Program-made: the position numbers and the translations under genes
NCBI GenBank assembly: GCA_014378105.1
Contig: JACMOI010000077.1
Location: 1-32,826, forward strand
From: Pseudopedobacter sp.
GTDB taxonomy: Bacteria; Bacteroidota; Bacteroidia; Sphingobacteriales; Sphingobacteriaceae
Length of the DNA: 32,826 bases
Direction of reading: 5' to 3'
The notes under the pieces: model-generated
Database searches by the model: none
What the model saw: the letters and a program-made list of their open reading frames with translations, nothing else
What the model was told of the DNA's origin: nothing
Shown here: piece by piece, positions 32,717 through 32,826 of the stretch
Numbering within the stretch: the first letter of the stretch is position 1
How the letters are laid out: every line of letters begins with the position of its first letter

Positions 32717-32826
32717 GGTTTTTTTGTTTGATTTTAGATTTCTATTGTTTGTCTTATCTTATATTTTTGTTGTTTTGGAAGTTTAAAATTGAATTTATAA
32801 TTGAGTAGATAGTCTGATAAAAACTC

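Overview
The window is AT-rich chromosomal DNA from a member of the Bacteroidota, most likely a Sphingobacteriaceae/Pedobacter-type organism (inference). The signs are gene families largely typical of that phylum (DUF2911, DUF6249, Pit with its DUF47 partner, GGCT, AKETAHQLGTP-type histidine kinases), almost no Shine-Dalgarno sequences, several TAnnTTTG promoter elements, and two families of short extragenic repeats familiar from Bacteroidota genomes. It looks like ordinary core and accessory chromosome: no transposase, phage gene, CRISPR array, rRNA or tRNA was seen.

Layout. 1-1706: the 3' part of 6-phosphogluconolactonase, a terminator, then an HD phosphohydrolase and a GGCT-fold gene. 1676-5509: a compact secondary-metabolite locus, with a UbiA-like prenyltransferase divergent from an overlapping trio of type III polyketide synthase, methyltransferase and FAD oxidoreductase. 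5530-8334: a histidine kinase without a sensor domain, a DUF47/PhoU-like protein and a Pit phosphate transporter. 8397-11615: an exported GH3 glycosidase divergent from a Nudix-fold winged-helix regulator, with a palindrome between them. 11646-16095: a lipoprotein divergent from a PIG-L deacetylase, followed by a membrane class III nucleotidyl cyclase. 16297-18276: two small membrane proteins, one only 43 residues long, and a sodium:solute symporter. 18393-21787: a three-gene minus-strand operon of ATP-grasp ligase, alpha-E protein and transglutaminase. 22153-23563: a DUF2911 protein and a conserved unknown. 23661-25392: an ECF sigma factor with a putative anti-sigma protein, divergent from a DUF6249 membrane protein. 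25443-27578: an overlapping histidine kinase, DinB and thioesterase operon. 27657-29127: a rhodanese, small membrane protein and SPFH operon. 29389-32716: two exported beta-propeller proteins.

Three points stand out. First, the sigma factor/DUF6249 intergenic region carries two divergent promoters of the same form, CTGTAACCT-N13-GTAGTCATA. They imply autoregulation and make DUF6249 a probable target of the sigma factor. Second, the four-gene polyketide locus has the enzyme complement expected for a methylated, hydroxylated and possibly prenylated phenolic lipid or quinone. Third, a 43-residue single-pass membrane protein is translationally coupled to the symporter and would be missed by length cut-offs.

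All functional calls rest on motifs read by eye. No database search, structure prediction or folding calculation was run.
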